Assembly: GCF_000179235.2 (NCBI RefSeq) | Contig: NZ_CP039373.1 | Location: forward strand, 2,725,617-2,789,616 | DNA length: 64,000 nucleotides | Source: Synechococcus sp. CB0101 | Lineage (GTDB): Bacteria; Cyanobacteriota; Cyanobacteriia; PCC-6307; Cyanobiaceae | Direction: 5' to 3' | In this document: positions 44,880 to 53,522 of the stretch, piece by piece | Layout: the number at the start of each line of letters is the position of its first letter | Numbering within the stretch: position 1 is the stretch's first letter | Translations under genes and position numbers: made by a program | The notes under the pieces: model-generated | Told to the model about the DNA's origin: nothing | Seen by the model: only the letters and a program-made list of their open reading frames with translations | Databases searched by the model: none

Positions 44880-46028
44880 TCAGGTGGATTGGCTCAGCTG
44901 CCAGAGGCGATCGGTGGTCTGCGCTAACCGCTCCGCCAGCACCATCGAGAGGTTACGGAGCAGCAACGCCGCTGCATCCGGTTGATGCCGAATGGAACGA
45001 TTCAGGAAGGCCTGGGTAAGCACCAGCACCTGCATCGGCGTCACGGCAATCACATCGGCGCTGCGACGAGCCCGGCCGAGGAAGCCCATCTCCCCAAACA
45101 CCGCACCCCGCTGCAGAAGCGCCAGGGAGAGCCGGTGGTCGTCGTGTTGTCGCCACACTTCCGCCACCCCCTCCAGCACCACGAACAGCTCCTGCTGCGG
45201 CTCCCCCTCGCCCACCAGGCGATCACCGGGCTCGCAGCTGAGCACGGTGCCGGTCTTGAGCAGGGTGCGCGCCTGCTCCTCGCTCAGCCCCCGGAACAGC
45301 GGGATCTCCTGCTCGCCCTCCCGCAGGGCATCACCCACCGCCGCCCAGAAGTGGTCGGGCTCCACCAGCCGGTGATTGAGGCCGCGATAGCTCTCCCCGA
45401 TCGCGGCCATCCAGCCGGCATCACCCCAGCGGTCCTCGCCCTGGCGGCTAGCCGGGTGGCGGAGCAGCGGCGAACGGCTGTCGCGCAGATGCTCGCGATC
45501 GTGCAAGGCGAGCAGCATCGGCACCTGATAGCCCACCCCCGCCAGCTCGAGACCGGGGCAGAAGCGGCGGTAGCCCAGCTGCTCATAGAGCTCCACCAGG
45601 CCAGGCTTGGCGTGGCACAGATCCACACGCACACCGGCCTCGGCGGCATCGCCGTAGCAGCGGTTGAACAGCAGTCCCAGGGCTGCGCCACCGCGCCAGG
45701 CGGGCAGCAGCATCAGGCGCGAGGTGTGGGAGATCGCCTCCGGCGGAAAACGCTCGAGCAGCGGCGCCATCGGCAGGGGCTCCAACTCCCGGAGCGGATC
45801 GTTCAGATCGCTGAGGCGATTGAGGCGCAACGTGCCCACCAAGGCACCGGCCTCGTTCTGAATGGCATAGAGGCGAGCGCTGGCATCAAGACCATCGCGG
45901 ATCCAGCGGCGCTGGTGATCGGCCGCCGGAGGCGATTTGCCCATCTCCTCCACATAGATGGCGTAACGGAGTGCATAGATCGCCTCCCGTTGCTCGGGGG
46001 ACTCAACCAGCAGCACCTGGAGGTTCAT
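44880..46028 (-). CDS. N-acyltransferase fused to a cyclic-nucleotide-binding domain
   Basis: A 382-residue fusion. Residues 1-200 resemble the FeeM/N-acyl amino acid synthase branch of GNAT/acylhomoserine-lactone-synthase folds: IYALRYAIYVEEMG, ARLYAIQNEAGALVGTLRL, ISHTSRLMLLPAWRGGA and LVELYEQLGYRRF. Residues 243-365 are a CNB domain with the phosphate-binding cassette FGEMGFLGRARRSADV (311-326), keeping the ribose Glu313 and phosphate Arg322. Binding of cAMP or cGMP is therefore plausible. It overlaps the CLC gene by 4 bp. Mycobacterial PatA has the reverse order of similar domains. Confidence 0.83.
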   Translation of the reverse strand: MNLQVLLVESPEQREAIYALRYAIYVEEMGKSPPAADHQRRWIRDGLDASARLYAIQNEAGALVGTLRLNRLSDLNDPLRELEPLPMAPLLERFPPEAISHTSRLMLLPAWRGGAALGLLFNRCYGDAAEAGVRVDLCHAKPGLVELYEQLGYRRFCPGLELAGVGYQVPMLLALHDREHLRDSRSPLLRHPASRQGEDRWGDAGWMAAIGESYRGLNHRLVEPDHFWAAVGDALREGEQEIPLFRGLSEEQARTLLKTGTVLSCEPGDRLVGEGEPQQELFVVLEGVAEVWRQHDDHRLSLALLQRGAVFGEMGFLGRARRSADVIAVTPMQVLVLTQAFLNRSIRHQPDAAALLLRNLSMVLAERLAQTTDRLWQLSQST

Positions 46029-47296
46029 GGCCTGCGTTGCAGCAACGACATGTCGACCTGCGCTTCATTCCAGGTGATGCCCCGCAGGGGCTCGGCCAGG
46101 GCCGCACTGATCGCACTCGCCAGCAACAACGGAAGCAACAGCTGGGGATCTCCCTGCAGGGTGAACACGAACAAGGCACAGAACAAGGGCGTGCGATTGG
46201 CAGCGGCAAACAGGGCGGTGGCACCGATGGCCGCCAGCTGGGCCTGGGCCTCAGGCGGCAGGAATCGCAGCGGTGCTGCAAGCAACGACCCCAGACTCAT
46301 GCTGTCGTGCATCAGGCCCCCGGGCGAACCCGCCGCAATGCTCAGCAGCGAGGCCAGATAGCGCCAAAGCAGCGTGGCGGCCGTGCCGCCCGGCTCACCC
46401 TGCAGCTCAGCCGCCAGCGACAGGGACCCATCGTTGAGGCTGAGGCCGCCACTGAGCAACGCCAACAGCGTGAGCACGCCTGCCACCGCCACCGCAACCG
46501 GCAGGTGCTGCGCCCGCAAACGCCGGCCCAGCCAACCGGCCAGGGGAATCAGGAGGCGTACAAACAGAGCACCGAGCAGCGCACCGAGCACGGTGACCAG
46601 CAGCGCCCACCCCCAGAGATGCCCAGGCAGCATCCCGAGCTCCAGGCCTGCGAGGCGAGCCGGCTGGCCGAGGCGGGAGGCCACCAACGCGCCACTGCCG
46701 GCCACCAACAGAGTGGGCAGCACCAGCGGCAGCCCTTTCTCGCGGCTGAGCTCTTCGATGGCGTAGGTCACCCCCAGGAGGGGTGAGCGGAACGCGGCCC
46801 CAAGGCCGGCGCCGGCACCGATGGCCGTGAACAGCGGCAGAGGCATGCCCGCCCAGGCGCCATGGTTGGGCCAGCGGCGACGCATCGCCAGGAAGCACGC
46901 GGCGCCAAGGCTGGCGGACGGCGACTCGACCCCCACACTCATGCCCGCCAGGTGGGTGAGCACCATCAAGGGGAGGCGGATGAGCTGCGTGCGCAAGCTG
47001 AGACGCTCCTGCATCGCCGCTTCCGGGGCACCCTGCTGCATCGCCAGGGCAGGGGTGAGCCCGCCGCCCCGACCAGCAGCCAACGGCCCCCAGGCCAGCC
47101 AAAGCAAGAGCAAGGCCCCCACGAACACCAACGCCGCCCCTTGCCAGGGCACACCTACGGCATCAAGCCAGAGGCGGCGTTGCAATTCAAAGCCCAGTTG
47201 CGACAGCCACTGATACGGCCGCTCCAGCAGCCCGAGCAGGAGGCCCAGGCCAAGCCAGGTGAGCAGCGCCGCGAGGGCGTTGCGGTCGACACTCAC
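46025..47296 (-). CDS. CLC-type chloride channel/antiporter
   Basis: A 423-residue, roughly ten-helix membrane protein of the CLC family. Signature segments are GRGGGLTPALAM (GSGIP position), GMSVGVESPSASLGAAC (GREGP position, with the gating Glu kept), GAGAGLGAAFRSPLLGVTYAIEEL and AAGSPGGLMHDSMSLGSLL (GxFxP position). Whether it is a channel or a Cl-/H+ antiporter cannot be decided here. There is no C-terminal CBS pair. It overlaps both spoT (4 bp) and the acyltransferase-CNB gene (4 bp), an unusual operon partner for a stringent-response enzyme. Confidence 0.9.
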   Translation of the reverse strand: MSVDRNALAALLTWLGLGLLLGLLERPYQWLSQLGFELQRRLWLDAVGVPWQGAALVFVGALLLLWLAWGPLAAGRGGGLTPALAMQQGAPEAAMQERLSLRTQLIRLPLMVLTHLAGMSVGVESPSASLGAACFLAMRRRWPNHGAWAGMPLPLFTAIGAGAGLGAAFRSPLLGVTYAIEELSREKGLPLVLPTLLVAGSGALVASRLGQPARLAGLELGMLPGHLWGWALLVTVLGALLGALFVRLLIPLAGWLGRRLRAQHLPVAVAVAGVLTLLALLSGGLSLNDGSLSLAAELQGEPGGTAATLLWRYLASLLSIAAGSPGGLMHDSMSLGSLLAAPLRFLPPEAQAQLAAIGATALFAAANRTPLFCALFVFTLQGDPQLLLPLLLASAISAALAEPLRGITWNEAQVDMSLLQRRP

Positions 47297-49623
47297 GAGC
47301 CGATGCCGGTGCGGGCGATGTCGAGCACATCCGCCATGGAGCGGATCTGGTCGAGGGTGTCGCGCAGCTGGTGGGCGCTCTGCAGCTCCACCCGCAAGTC
47401 GATGCGGGCCGGCTTACCGGGATTGGTGCGCACGCGCGCATCGCTCACGTTGATGCGGTGATCGGAGAGCCGCGTGAGGATGTCTTTGAGAACGCCAACG
47501 CGATCGAGCACCTCGATGCGCAGCTGCACCGGGTAGCGGCGGCGCAGTTCATCGGAGGCTTGCGGGTTCCACCGCACCGGCAAACGGCGCTCCACCGGCA
47601 CCGAGCTGAGGTTGGAACAGTCCTGACGGTGAATGGTGATGCCGTGGTTGCCGAGGGCCACGGTGCCCACAATCGCTTCGCCGGGTAGGGGGCTGCAGCA
47701 GCCGCCCATGCGGTATTCCAGGCCCTCGAGCCCCAGGATCGGGCTGGCTTCGCCATGGGTGCTGACTGGAGCCGCCGGCGCTGCCGAAGCCTGGGCTTCG
47801 ACCTTGCGGGCCAGTTCCTCGTTGCTGAGCACCGGCTGGGCTTCAGACGAAGCCAGGCGCAGCTCCTCCCGCAGGCGGTTGAGCACCTGATGCAGGGTGA
47901 CGCCCCCAAAGCCGATGGCCGCCAGCAGGTCTTCAGTGGCCACCAAGTTGCAGCGCTTGGCCACCCGGGCCATGGCCTCCCCGTTGAGCAGGGCATCAAA
48001 GCCATCACGCCCCAGCTCCCGCTCGAGCATGTCGGTGCCGCGCTGGATGTTCTCATCGCGGTGGCTCTTTTTGTACCAATGGCGGATGCGATTACGCGCC
48101 GTAGGCGTGGCCACGAAGTTGAGCCAATCGAGGCTCGGGTGCGCCGATTTGGACGTGACCACCTGCACGAAATCGCCGTTCTGCAGAGGCGTGGCGAGGG
48201 GGCAGAGGCGATCGTTGATGCGCACACCCTGGCAGTGATTGCCCACCTCCGAGTGAATGCGGTAGGCGAAATCCACAGCCGTGGATCCTTTGCGCAGGCC
48301 CACCACATCGCCCTTGGGCGTGAACACAAACACCTCTTCATCGAAGAGGTCTTCCTTGATCGAACGCAGGAAGTCGTTGCTGTCGTCGCCGACACCATCC
48401 TTCTGCCAATCCACCAGCTGCCGCAGCCAGTTGAAGCGCTCGGCATCGGAGCCAGTGGCCGCGGGCGAACCGCCTTCTTTGTATTTCCAGTGGGCGGCAA
48501 TGCCGAATTCAGCTACGCGATGCATTTCGGCCGTGCGGATCTGCACCTCAATCGGCCGATGCCGACCGATCACCGCCGTATGCAGGGATTGGTAACCGTT
48601 GGGTTTCGGCAGACCGATGTAGTCCTTGAAGCGACCAGGAATCGGGCGAAAGGTGTCGTGCACCACCGCCAACGCCCGGTAGCAACTCTCGAGATTCGGG
48701 CAGATGATCCGCAGCGCGGCCACGTCGTAGATCTCGTGGAACGCCTTCTGCTGGCGCTCCATTTTGCTCCAGATGCCATAGAGATGTTTGGGCCTGCCGC
48801 TCACCTCGCAGTCGGCCAAACCCACTCCCGCCAGGCGATCGCGCAGCAGCTGCACCGTGACACCAAGGCGCTCCTCGCGGTCGCTGCGCTTGCTCGCCAC
48901 CTGCTGCTGCACATCGCGGTAGGCCTCGGGCTCGAGGATCTTGAACGCCAGATCCTCCAGTTCCCATTTGAAGCGGCCGATGCCAAGGCGGTTGGCGAGC
49001 GGGCCATAGATCTCGCGGGTTTCGCGAGCAATCCGCTGCTGCTTCTCCGGCTTGAGCGCACCAAGGGTGCGCATGTTGTGGAGCCGGTCGGCCAGCTTCA
49101 CCAGCACCACGCGGATGTCGCTGGCCATGGCCAGGAACATGCGGCGCAGGTTTTCGGCCTGGGCCTCAGTTTTGTTGGTGAAGTGAATGCCGCCGAGCTT
49201 GGTCACCCCCTCCACCAGGCCGCGCACCTCCAGCCCGAAGTGCTGCTCGATCTCTTCAGGGGTGACGTCGGTGTCCTCCACCACGTCATGCAGGAAGCCG
49301 GCGGCGATCACGCCGGCACTGGCGCCGATGTCGCGCAGGAGATCGGCCACCGCCACGGGATGACAGATGTAGGGCTCACCACTGGCCCGCACCTGGCCGT
49401 CGTGGAGCTGAAAGGCGAAGTGGAAGGCGGACGCCAGCAGACCTTCGGCGTCGGTGGGGCAGCTATCGCCTGCCCCGGGGGGCACATGCTCGATGCAGCG
49501 GCAGAGCCATTCGGGCAGCTCGATGCCGTAATCGCTGGGGCCATGGATCTGGCGCACACCGATCGCAGGGCTGGCGTGGCTTGGAGCCGCCGCTTCCGCT
49601 GTGCCGGTCACCGCCTGGAGCAT
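47293..49623 (-). CDS. spoT: bifunctional (p)ppGpp synthetase/hydrolase
   Basis: RelA/SpoT homologue that makes and breaks (p)ppGpp. The N-terminal HD hydrolase has HDGQVRASGEPYICHPVAVA and FLHDVVEDTDVTPEEI intact, plus VKLADRLHNMRTL. The synthetase domain has DVAALRIICPNLESCYRALA, GYQSLHTAVIG and VEVQIRT-type VQIRTAEMHRVAEFGIAAHWKYK in part. TGS (VFTPKGDVVGLRKGSTAVDFAY region), a zinc-finger/helical segment and a C-terminal ACT domain complete it. It has 776 residues from ATG 49623. It is first in the spoT-CLC-acyltransferase-methyltransferase unit. Confidence 0.95.
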   Translation of the reverse strand: MLQAVTGTAEAAAPSHASPAIGVRQIHGPSDYGIELPEWLCRCIEHVPPGAGDSCPTDAEGLLASAFHFAFQLHDGQVRASGEPYICHPVAVADLLRDIGASAGVIAAGFLHDVVEDTDVTPEEIEQHFGLEVRGLVEGVTKLGGIHFTNKTEAQAENLRRMFLAMASDIRVVLVKLADRLHNMRTLGALKPEKQQRIARETREIYGPLANRLGIGRFKWELEDLAFKILEPEAYRDVQQQVASKRSDREERLGVTVQLLRDRLAGVGLADCEVSGRPKHLYGIWSKMERQQKAFHEIYDVAALRIICPNLESCYRALAVVHDTFRPIPGRFKDYIGLPKPNGYQSLHTAVIGRHRPIEVQIRTAEMHRVAEFGIAAHWKYKEGGSPAATGSDAERFNWLRQLVDWQKDGVGDDSNDFLRSIKEDLFDEEVFVFTPKGDVVGLRKGSTAVDFAYRIHSEVGNHCQGVRINDRLCPLATPLQNGDFVQVVTSKSAHPSLDWLNFVATPTARNRIRHWYKKSHRDENIQRGTDMLERELGRDGFDALLNGEAMARVAKRCNLVATEDLLAAIGFGGVTLHQVLNRLREELRLASSEAQPVLSNEELARKVEAQASAAPAAPVSTHGEASPILGLEGLEYRMGGCCSPLPGEAIVGTVALGNHGITIHRQDCSNLSSVPVERRLPVRWNPQASDELRRRYPVQLRIEVLDRVGVLKDILTRLSDHRINVSDARVRTNPGKPARIDLRVELQSAHQLRDTLDQIRSMADVLDIARTGIGS

Positions 49624-49738
49624 GACGCCCTGCCGTTCAGTCCATCGTATGCAGCAGCTGAAACAAACCGGCCCCATGTGCGGGTCTGCAGGCGAAGCGG
49701 CTGCCAACCTGAACACGAACAGCCCAGCCGCGCCCGCC

Positions 49739-51370
49739 ATGGCCGCCCGCCAGACCTCCGGCCCGGTGCTGCAGCTCGATCAGCTGGTGGTGCGCTACCC
49801 CGGCAGCAGTGCCGACACCCTGGCGGGCCTGAACGTGCGCCTGAACCCGGGCGAACGCCTGGCCCTGGTGGGCCCCTCCGGCTGTGGCAAGAGCACGGTG
49901 GCGCGGGCGGTGCTGCAGCTGTTGCCCCAAGGGAGCGTGTGCAGCGGCGGGCTGCAGCTCTGCGGCGAAGATCCGCGCCGGCTGAAACGCAGCGCCCTGC
50001 GGCGGCTGCGGGGTGAAGCCGTGGGCCTGGTGTTTCAGGACCCGATGACGCGGCTCAATCCACTGCTGAGCATCGGCGAACACCTCAGCGACACCCTGGC
50101 CCAACACCGCCCCAGCTGGAAGCGCCATCAGGTGCGGCTGCGGGCCGAGATGTTGCTGGAGCGGGTGGGCATCAGCTGCGATCGCTATGGCAGCTACCCC
50201 CACGAATTCAGCGGTGGCATGCGCCAACGCCTGGCGATCGCCCTGGCGATGGCGCTGGAGCCGGCGCTGGTGATCGCCGATGAACCCACCACCAGCCTCG
50301 ATGTGGCGGTGGCCGGGCAGGTGATGGAAGAGCTCTGCCGGCTATGCGAGGAATCAGGCACGGCCCTGCTCCTGATCAGCCACGACCTGGCGATGGCAGG
50401 CCGCTGGTGCCAGCGGATCGCCGTGCTCGATCAAGGCCGCCTGGTGGAGCAAGCGCCTTCCACCCAACTGCTCACCACGCCGCAATCTGATCTCGGCCAA
50501 CGGTTGGTGCACGCTGCCCGTGCCCGTGAAGGCAGCCGAACGCCGGCGGCTCCAGCCGAAGCACCGCTGCTGATCGAACTCGAGGATCTGCGCTGCTGGC
50601 ACCCGCTGCCGGGTCTGCCCTGGCAGCGGCGTTGGTATCGCGCCGTGGATGGCGTGAGACTGCAGCTGCGCCAGGGCGAAACCGTGGGCGTGGTGGGGGC
50701 CTCGGGCTGCGGCAAGAGCACCCTCTGCCGGGCCTTGATGGGGCTGGCACCGGTGCGCGGCGGCGCGGTGCGCCTTGAGGGCCAGGATCTGCGCCGGCTG
50801 CGGGGCGAGCCGCTGCGGCGGGCGCGGCGACGCATCCAGATGGTGTTTCAAGACCCGCTGGCCTGCCTCAACCCGGTGATGACAGTGGCCGATGCCATCG
50901 CTGATCCACTGCTGATTCACGGGCTGGCGAGCCGCGCCGAAGCCCGCGAACGGGCCCGGGAGCTGCTGGCTTCGGTTGGGCTCAACCCACCGGAAGCCTT
51001 CGCTGGCCGCCTGCCCCGCCAGCTCTCGGGCGGCCAACAGCAGCGGGTGGCGATTGCGCGCGCCCTGGTGCTGCAACCACAGGTGCTGCTCTGCGATGAA
51101 AGCGTGAGCATGCTCGACGCCGAGATCCAAGCCGAGGTGTTGCAGCTGCTGCGGGAGCTACAGGAACGGCTGGGGCTCGGGATGATCTTTGTGACGCACG
51201 ATCTCTCGGTAGCCAGCGGCTTCTGCCAGCGGGTGATCGTGCTCGACGGGGGCCGGATCGTGGAGCAGGGGCCTGGGGATCAACTGCTGGAGCATCCCGA
51301 AGCCCCGATCACTCGCACCTTGGTGGAGGCGTGCCCGCGACTGCCTCAGCCAGCCAGCTCCCACCACTGA
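49739..51370 (+). CDS. ABC transporter ATPase with two nucleotide-binding domains (oligopeptide type)
   Basis: A 543-residue fusion of two ABC domains, like DppD-DppF in one chain. First domain: GPSGCGKSTVA (Walker A), FSGGMRQRLAIALAMA (signature), LVIADEPTTSLDV (Walker B). Second domain: GASGCGKSTLCRALMG, LSGGQQQRVAIARALV and LLCDESVSMLD (a Ser where Pro-Thr is usual). Peptide or nickel ABC systems are the closest pattern. No permease or binding protein is adjacent, as seen for this gene in related picocyanobacteria from memory. Starts at 49676 and further upstream are possible. The 3' end overlaps rluD by 25 bp. Confidence 0.9.
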   Translation: MAARQTSGPVLQLDQLVVRYPGSSADTLAGLNVRLNPGERLALVGPSGCGKSTVARAVLQLLPQGSVCSGGLQLCGEDPRRLKRSALRRLRGEAVGLVFQDPMTRLNPLLSIGEHLSDTLAQHRPSWKRHQVRLRAEMLLERVGISCDRYGSYPHEFSGGMRQRLAIALAMALEPALVIADEPTTSLDVAVAGQVMEELCRLCEESGTALLLISHDLAMAGRWCQRIAVLDQGRLVEQAPSTQLLTTPQSDLGQRLVHAARAREGSRTPAAPAEAPLLIELEDLRCWHPLPGLPWQRRWYRAVDGVRLQLRQGETVGVVGASGCGKSTLCRALMGLAPVRGGAVRLEGQDLRRLRGEPLRRARRRIQMVFQDPLACLNPVMTVADAIADPLLIHGLASRAEARERARELLASVGLNPPEAFAGRLPRQLSGGQQQRVAIARALVLQPQVLLCDESVSMLDAEIQAEVLQLLRELQERLGLGMIFVTHDLSVASGFCQRVIVLDGGRIVEQGPGDQLLEHPEAPITRTLVEACPRLPQPASSHH

Positions 51371-51579
51371 GGCTTCATGAAATAGTCCTCGTCTTCGTAA
51401 TCCACGAGGGTGCCGCCGGCATGGTTCACCAGATCGGAGGGGCGCACCTCAAAGCCGGCCTGGCGTGCGATTGCTGCCACCTCATCCGCATCCGCTGCTG
51501 ACGTGGCAGACAGCTGCTGCTGCAAGGCAGGGTCCTGACGCACGGCAACGATGAAGGCTTGCAGGCTGTGCTCGGCCAT
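51346..51579 (-). CDS. alternative internal start: stand-alone Nif11-like protein
   Basis: An internal ATG (51579) in the rluD frame would yield a 77-residue Nif11-like protein beginning MAEHSLQAFIVAV, as free Nif11 proteins do. A GAGG lies about 8 bases upstream of it, so re-initiation is plausible. A Gly-Gly (residues 55-56) precedes the tail TLVDYEDEDYFMKPQWWELA, which has no Cys, so a lanthipeptide core is unlikely. Both the fusion and the free form may be made. Confidence 0.4.
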   Translation of the reverse strand: MAEHSLQAFIVAVRQDPALQQQLSATSAADADEVAAIARQAGFEVRPSDLVNHAGGTLVDYEDEDYFMKPQWWELAG

Positions 51580-52560
51580 GGATAAGGCCTCAGGCGGGAA
51601 GAAAGACCCAGTCTGGGTGCGGCGCCGCAGGACGGCGAGCAATTTCTCAAACACCTCCGGCAGCGGTGCTTCGAACAGCATCCGCTCGCGGCTGATTGGG
51701 TGATCCAGCCCCAGCTGGAAGGCGTGGAGGGCCTGACCAGGCAGCGCCATCGGCAACTTGCGGCAACGCGAGTACACCGGGTCGCCCACGATCGGGTGGC
51801 CGATGTGGGCGCAGTGCACCCGGATCTGATGGGTGCGGCCGGTATCGAGCTTGAAGCGCATCAGCGAGTAGTCGCCGAGGCGCTCCACCAGGGTCCAGTG
51901 GGTGCAGGCGTGGCGGCCGCTGTCGTCGTGCACCACGGCGTATTTCTTGCGGTCGGCGGGATGGCGGCCGATGGCGCCGACGATCGTGCCGTGCTCAGCG
52001 GCGGGCACGCCATGCACCACCGCCAGGTATTCGCGTGAAGCGATGCGCTTCTGGATCTGCACCTGCAGCTTCACCAGCGCTTCCTGGCTCTTGGCCACCA
52101 CGATGCAGCCGGTGGTGTCTTTATCGAGGCGGTGCACGATGCCGGGGCGCAGCTTGCCACTGATGCCCGGGAGATCGGGGCAGTGGTGCAGCAGGCCATT
52201 CACCAGGGTGCCGTCTTTATTCCCTGGCGCCGGGTGCACGGTGAGGCCGGCCGGTTTGTTGAGCACGATCAGGTGCTCGTCTTCAAAGAGCACATCCAGG
52301 GGGATCTCCTGGGGCATCAGGTAGGGGAGCGGCTCAGGCGGCGGCATCCACAGCTCCACCGTGTCGCTCTGGCGCAGGGGGGTTTTGGCGCGGCCGGTGA
52401 CACCGTTCACGCGCACATAGCCCGATTCGATGAATTTCTGAATGCGGGCGCGGCTCTGCTCGGGGCGCTGGGCCACCAGCCAGCGATCCAGCCGCATCGG
52501 CAGGGGTTTGGGATAGGTGAGGGTGAGCAGCTCCCCTTCGCCTTCGCCAAATCCGCTCAC
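51346..52560 (-). CDS. rluD: 23S rRNA pseudouridine synthase RluD fused to a Nif11-like domain
   Basis: A 404-residue protein. An N-terminal S4 domain (LDRWLVAQRPEQSRARIQKF) is followed by the RluD catalytic domain with IVHRLDKDTTGCIVVAKS (catalytic D146) and GRTHQIRVHCAHIGHPIVGD. RluD homologues usually end near LLAVLRRR, about residue 312. Here the frame runs on through a short linker into MAEHSLQAFIVAVRQDPALQ (from 328), an all-alpha Nif11-type domain that ends with an acidic/aromatic tail. The fusion is seen directly in the DNA. It overlaps rbgA by 4 bp. Confidence 0.9.
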   Translation of the reverse strand: MSGFGEGEGELLTLTYPKPLPMRLDRWLVAQRPEQSRARIQKFIESGYVRVNGVTGRAKTPLRQSDTVELWMPPPEPLPYLMPQEIPLDVLFEDEHLIVLNKPAGLTVHPAPGNKDGTLVNGLLHHCPDLPGISGKLRPGIVHRLDKDTTGCIVVAKSQEALVKLQVQIQKRIASREYLAVVHGVPAAEHGTIVGAIGRHPADRKKYAVVHDDSGRHACTHWTLVERLGDYSLMRFKLDTGRTHQIRVHCAHIGHPIVGDPVYSRCRKLPMALPGQALHAFQLGLDHPISRERMLFEAPLPEVFEKLLAVLRRRTQTGSFFPPEALSMAEHSLQAFIVAVRQDPALQQQLSATSAADADEVAAIARQAGFEVRPSDLVNHAGGTLVDYEDEDYFMKPQWWELAG

Positions 52561-53522
52561 GGCAGTTCCAGGGCCAGAGGGCCCAGCATGCCCCGGCGGA
52601 AATCGTCGAGAAAGCGCTGCGCCATGCGAGCGGTGTCGCCGCTGGTGTGCCGGGCTGCCGCGGCCTCCAGCCAGCCATGGGCGTCGGGGCGCAGGGGGCG
52701 CGCAGGCCCAACAGGGGCACCATCCTGATTCTGTACAGCCTGTACAGAATGACCAGTAATCGGGATAGCGCTCTCCAGCGGCGGCACCGGAACCCCGTAG
52801 CGGCTCTCGAGCAGTCCGGGCTTCACACCGGAGGCTGCCGTACCTTCCAAGCCCGCCAACATCTGCACGAAGGCCATGGCCACGGCTTCACCGTCGTAGG
52901 CGGCCTGGCCGATGTCGTCGCACAGGGCAAGCCGCAGGGCAGCCAGCTGGTCGTCGAGTCGCGGCGGCAGCACGCCCGGGGCATCCAGCAGATCCAGGTC
53001 TTGCCCGAGGCGCACCCAGCGCAGGCTGCGGGTCACGCCGGCGCGGCGGGCGCTGTCCACCACCTTCTGGCGCACGAGGCGGTTGATCAGGGCCGACTTG
53101 CCCACGTTCGGGAAGCCGAGCATCAGGGCCCGCACCGGCCGGGGCCGCATGCCCCGGGAGCGGCGGCGTTCATTGAGCGCATCCCCGGCGCGGATCGCCG
53201 CCTGCTGCAGCTGCTTCACGCCGGTGCCGGCTTTGGCATCGCTCCACCAGGGGGTTTGGCCCTGGCTGCGAAACCAGGCATCCCAGGCGTCTTGGGCCGC
53301 TTTGGGGATCATGTCGCGCCGATTCAGCACCAGCAGGTGCTGCTTGCCGGAGATCCAGCGCTGCAGGCGCGGGTGGCCCGTGGCGGTGGGGATGCGCGCA
53401 TCGCGCACCTCAATCACCAAATCCACCTTGGCGAGGTTGCCGGTGAGCGAGCGCTCCGCCTTGGCGATATGCCCCGGGTACCACTGAATGGCCGGGGCGG
53501 CGGAACTCAGCAACTCACTCAC
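52557..53522 (-). CDS. rbgA: ribosome biogenesis GTPase RbgA/YlqF
   Basis: Circularly permuted GTPase needed for late 50S assembly. Motif order is G4-like LVLNRRDMIPK first, then G1 GFPNVGKSALINRLV and G3 LDLLDAPGVLPP, the permuted order that defines the family. It has 321 residues. The C-terminal part carries a segment PITGHSVQAVQNQDG whose DNA is a perfect inverted repeat with GTA codons unlike the surroundings. It is coupled by 4-bp overlaps to the stress protein gene upstream and rluD downstream. Confidence 0.93.
   Translation of the reverse strand: MSELLSSAAPAIQWYPGHIAKAERSLTGNLAKVDLVIEVRDARIPTATGHPRLQRWISGKQHLLVLNRRDMIPKAAQDAWDAWFRSQGQTPWWSDAKAGTGVKQLQQAAIRAGDALNERRRSRGMRPRPVRALMLGFPNVGKSALINRLVRQKVVDSARRAGVTRSLRWVRLGQDLDLLDAPGVLPPRLDDQLAALRLALCDDIGQAAYDGEAVAMAFVQMLAGLEGTAASGVKPGLLESRYGVPVPPLESAIPITGHSVQAVQNQDGAPVGPARPLRPDAHGWLEAAAARHTSGDTARMAQRFLDDFRRGMLGPLALELP
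52728..52750. repeat. perfect 10-bp inverted repeat inside rbgA
   Basis: ATTCTGTACA (52728-52737) and TGTACAGAAT (52741-52750) are exact reverse complements with a 3-bp spacer. It contains CTGT-N9-ACAG, one base longer than the enterobacterial LexA box, and GTAC-N5-GTAC, one base longer than the cyanobacterial LexA spacing. It lies within coding sequence and uses rare GTA codons. Confidence 0.6.

Noticed and set aside
47755..50016. Very long open frame (753 codons) on the plus strand opposite spoT
   Set aside because: It is antisense to a well-supported SpoT gene, has low-complexity His/Gln/Ala-rich translation and no recognisable domain. High GC with a strong third-position bias creates such frames.
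51346..51579. Nif11-like tail of RluD as a lanthipeptide precursor
   Set aside because: The segment after the Gly-Gly has no Cys or Ser and no LanM-type gene is in the window, so a lanthipeptide core is not supported.
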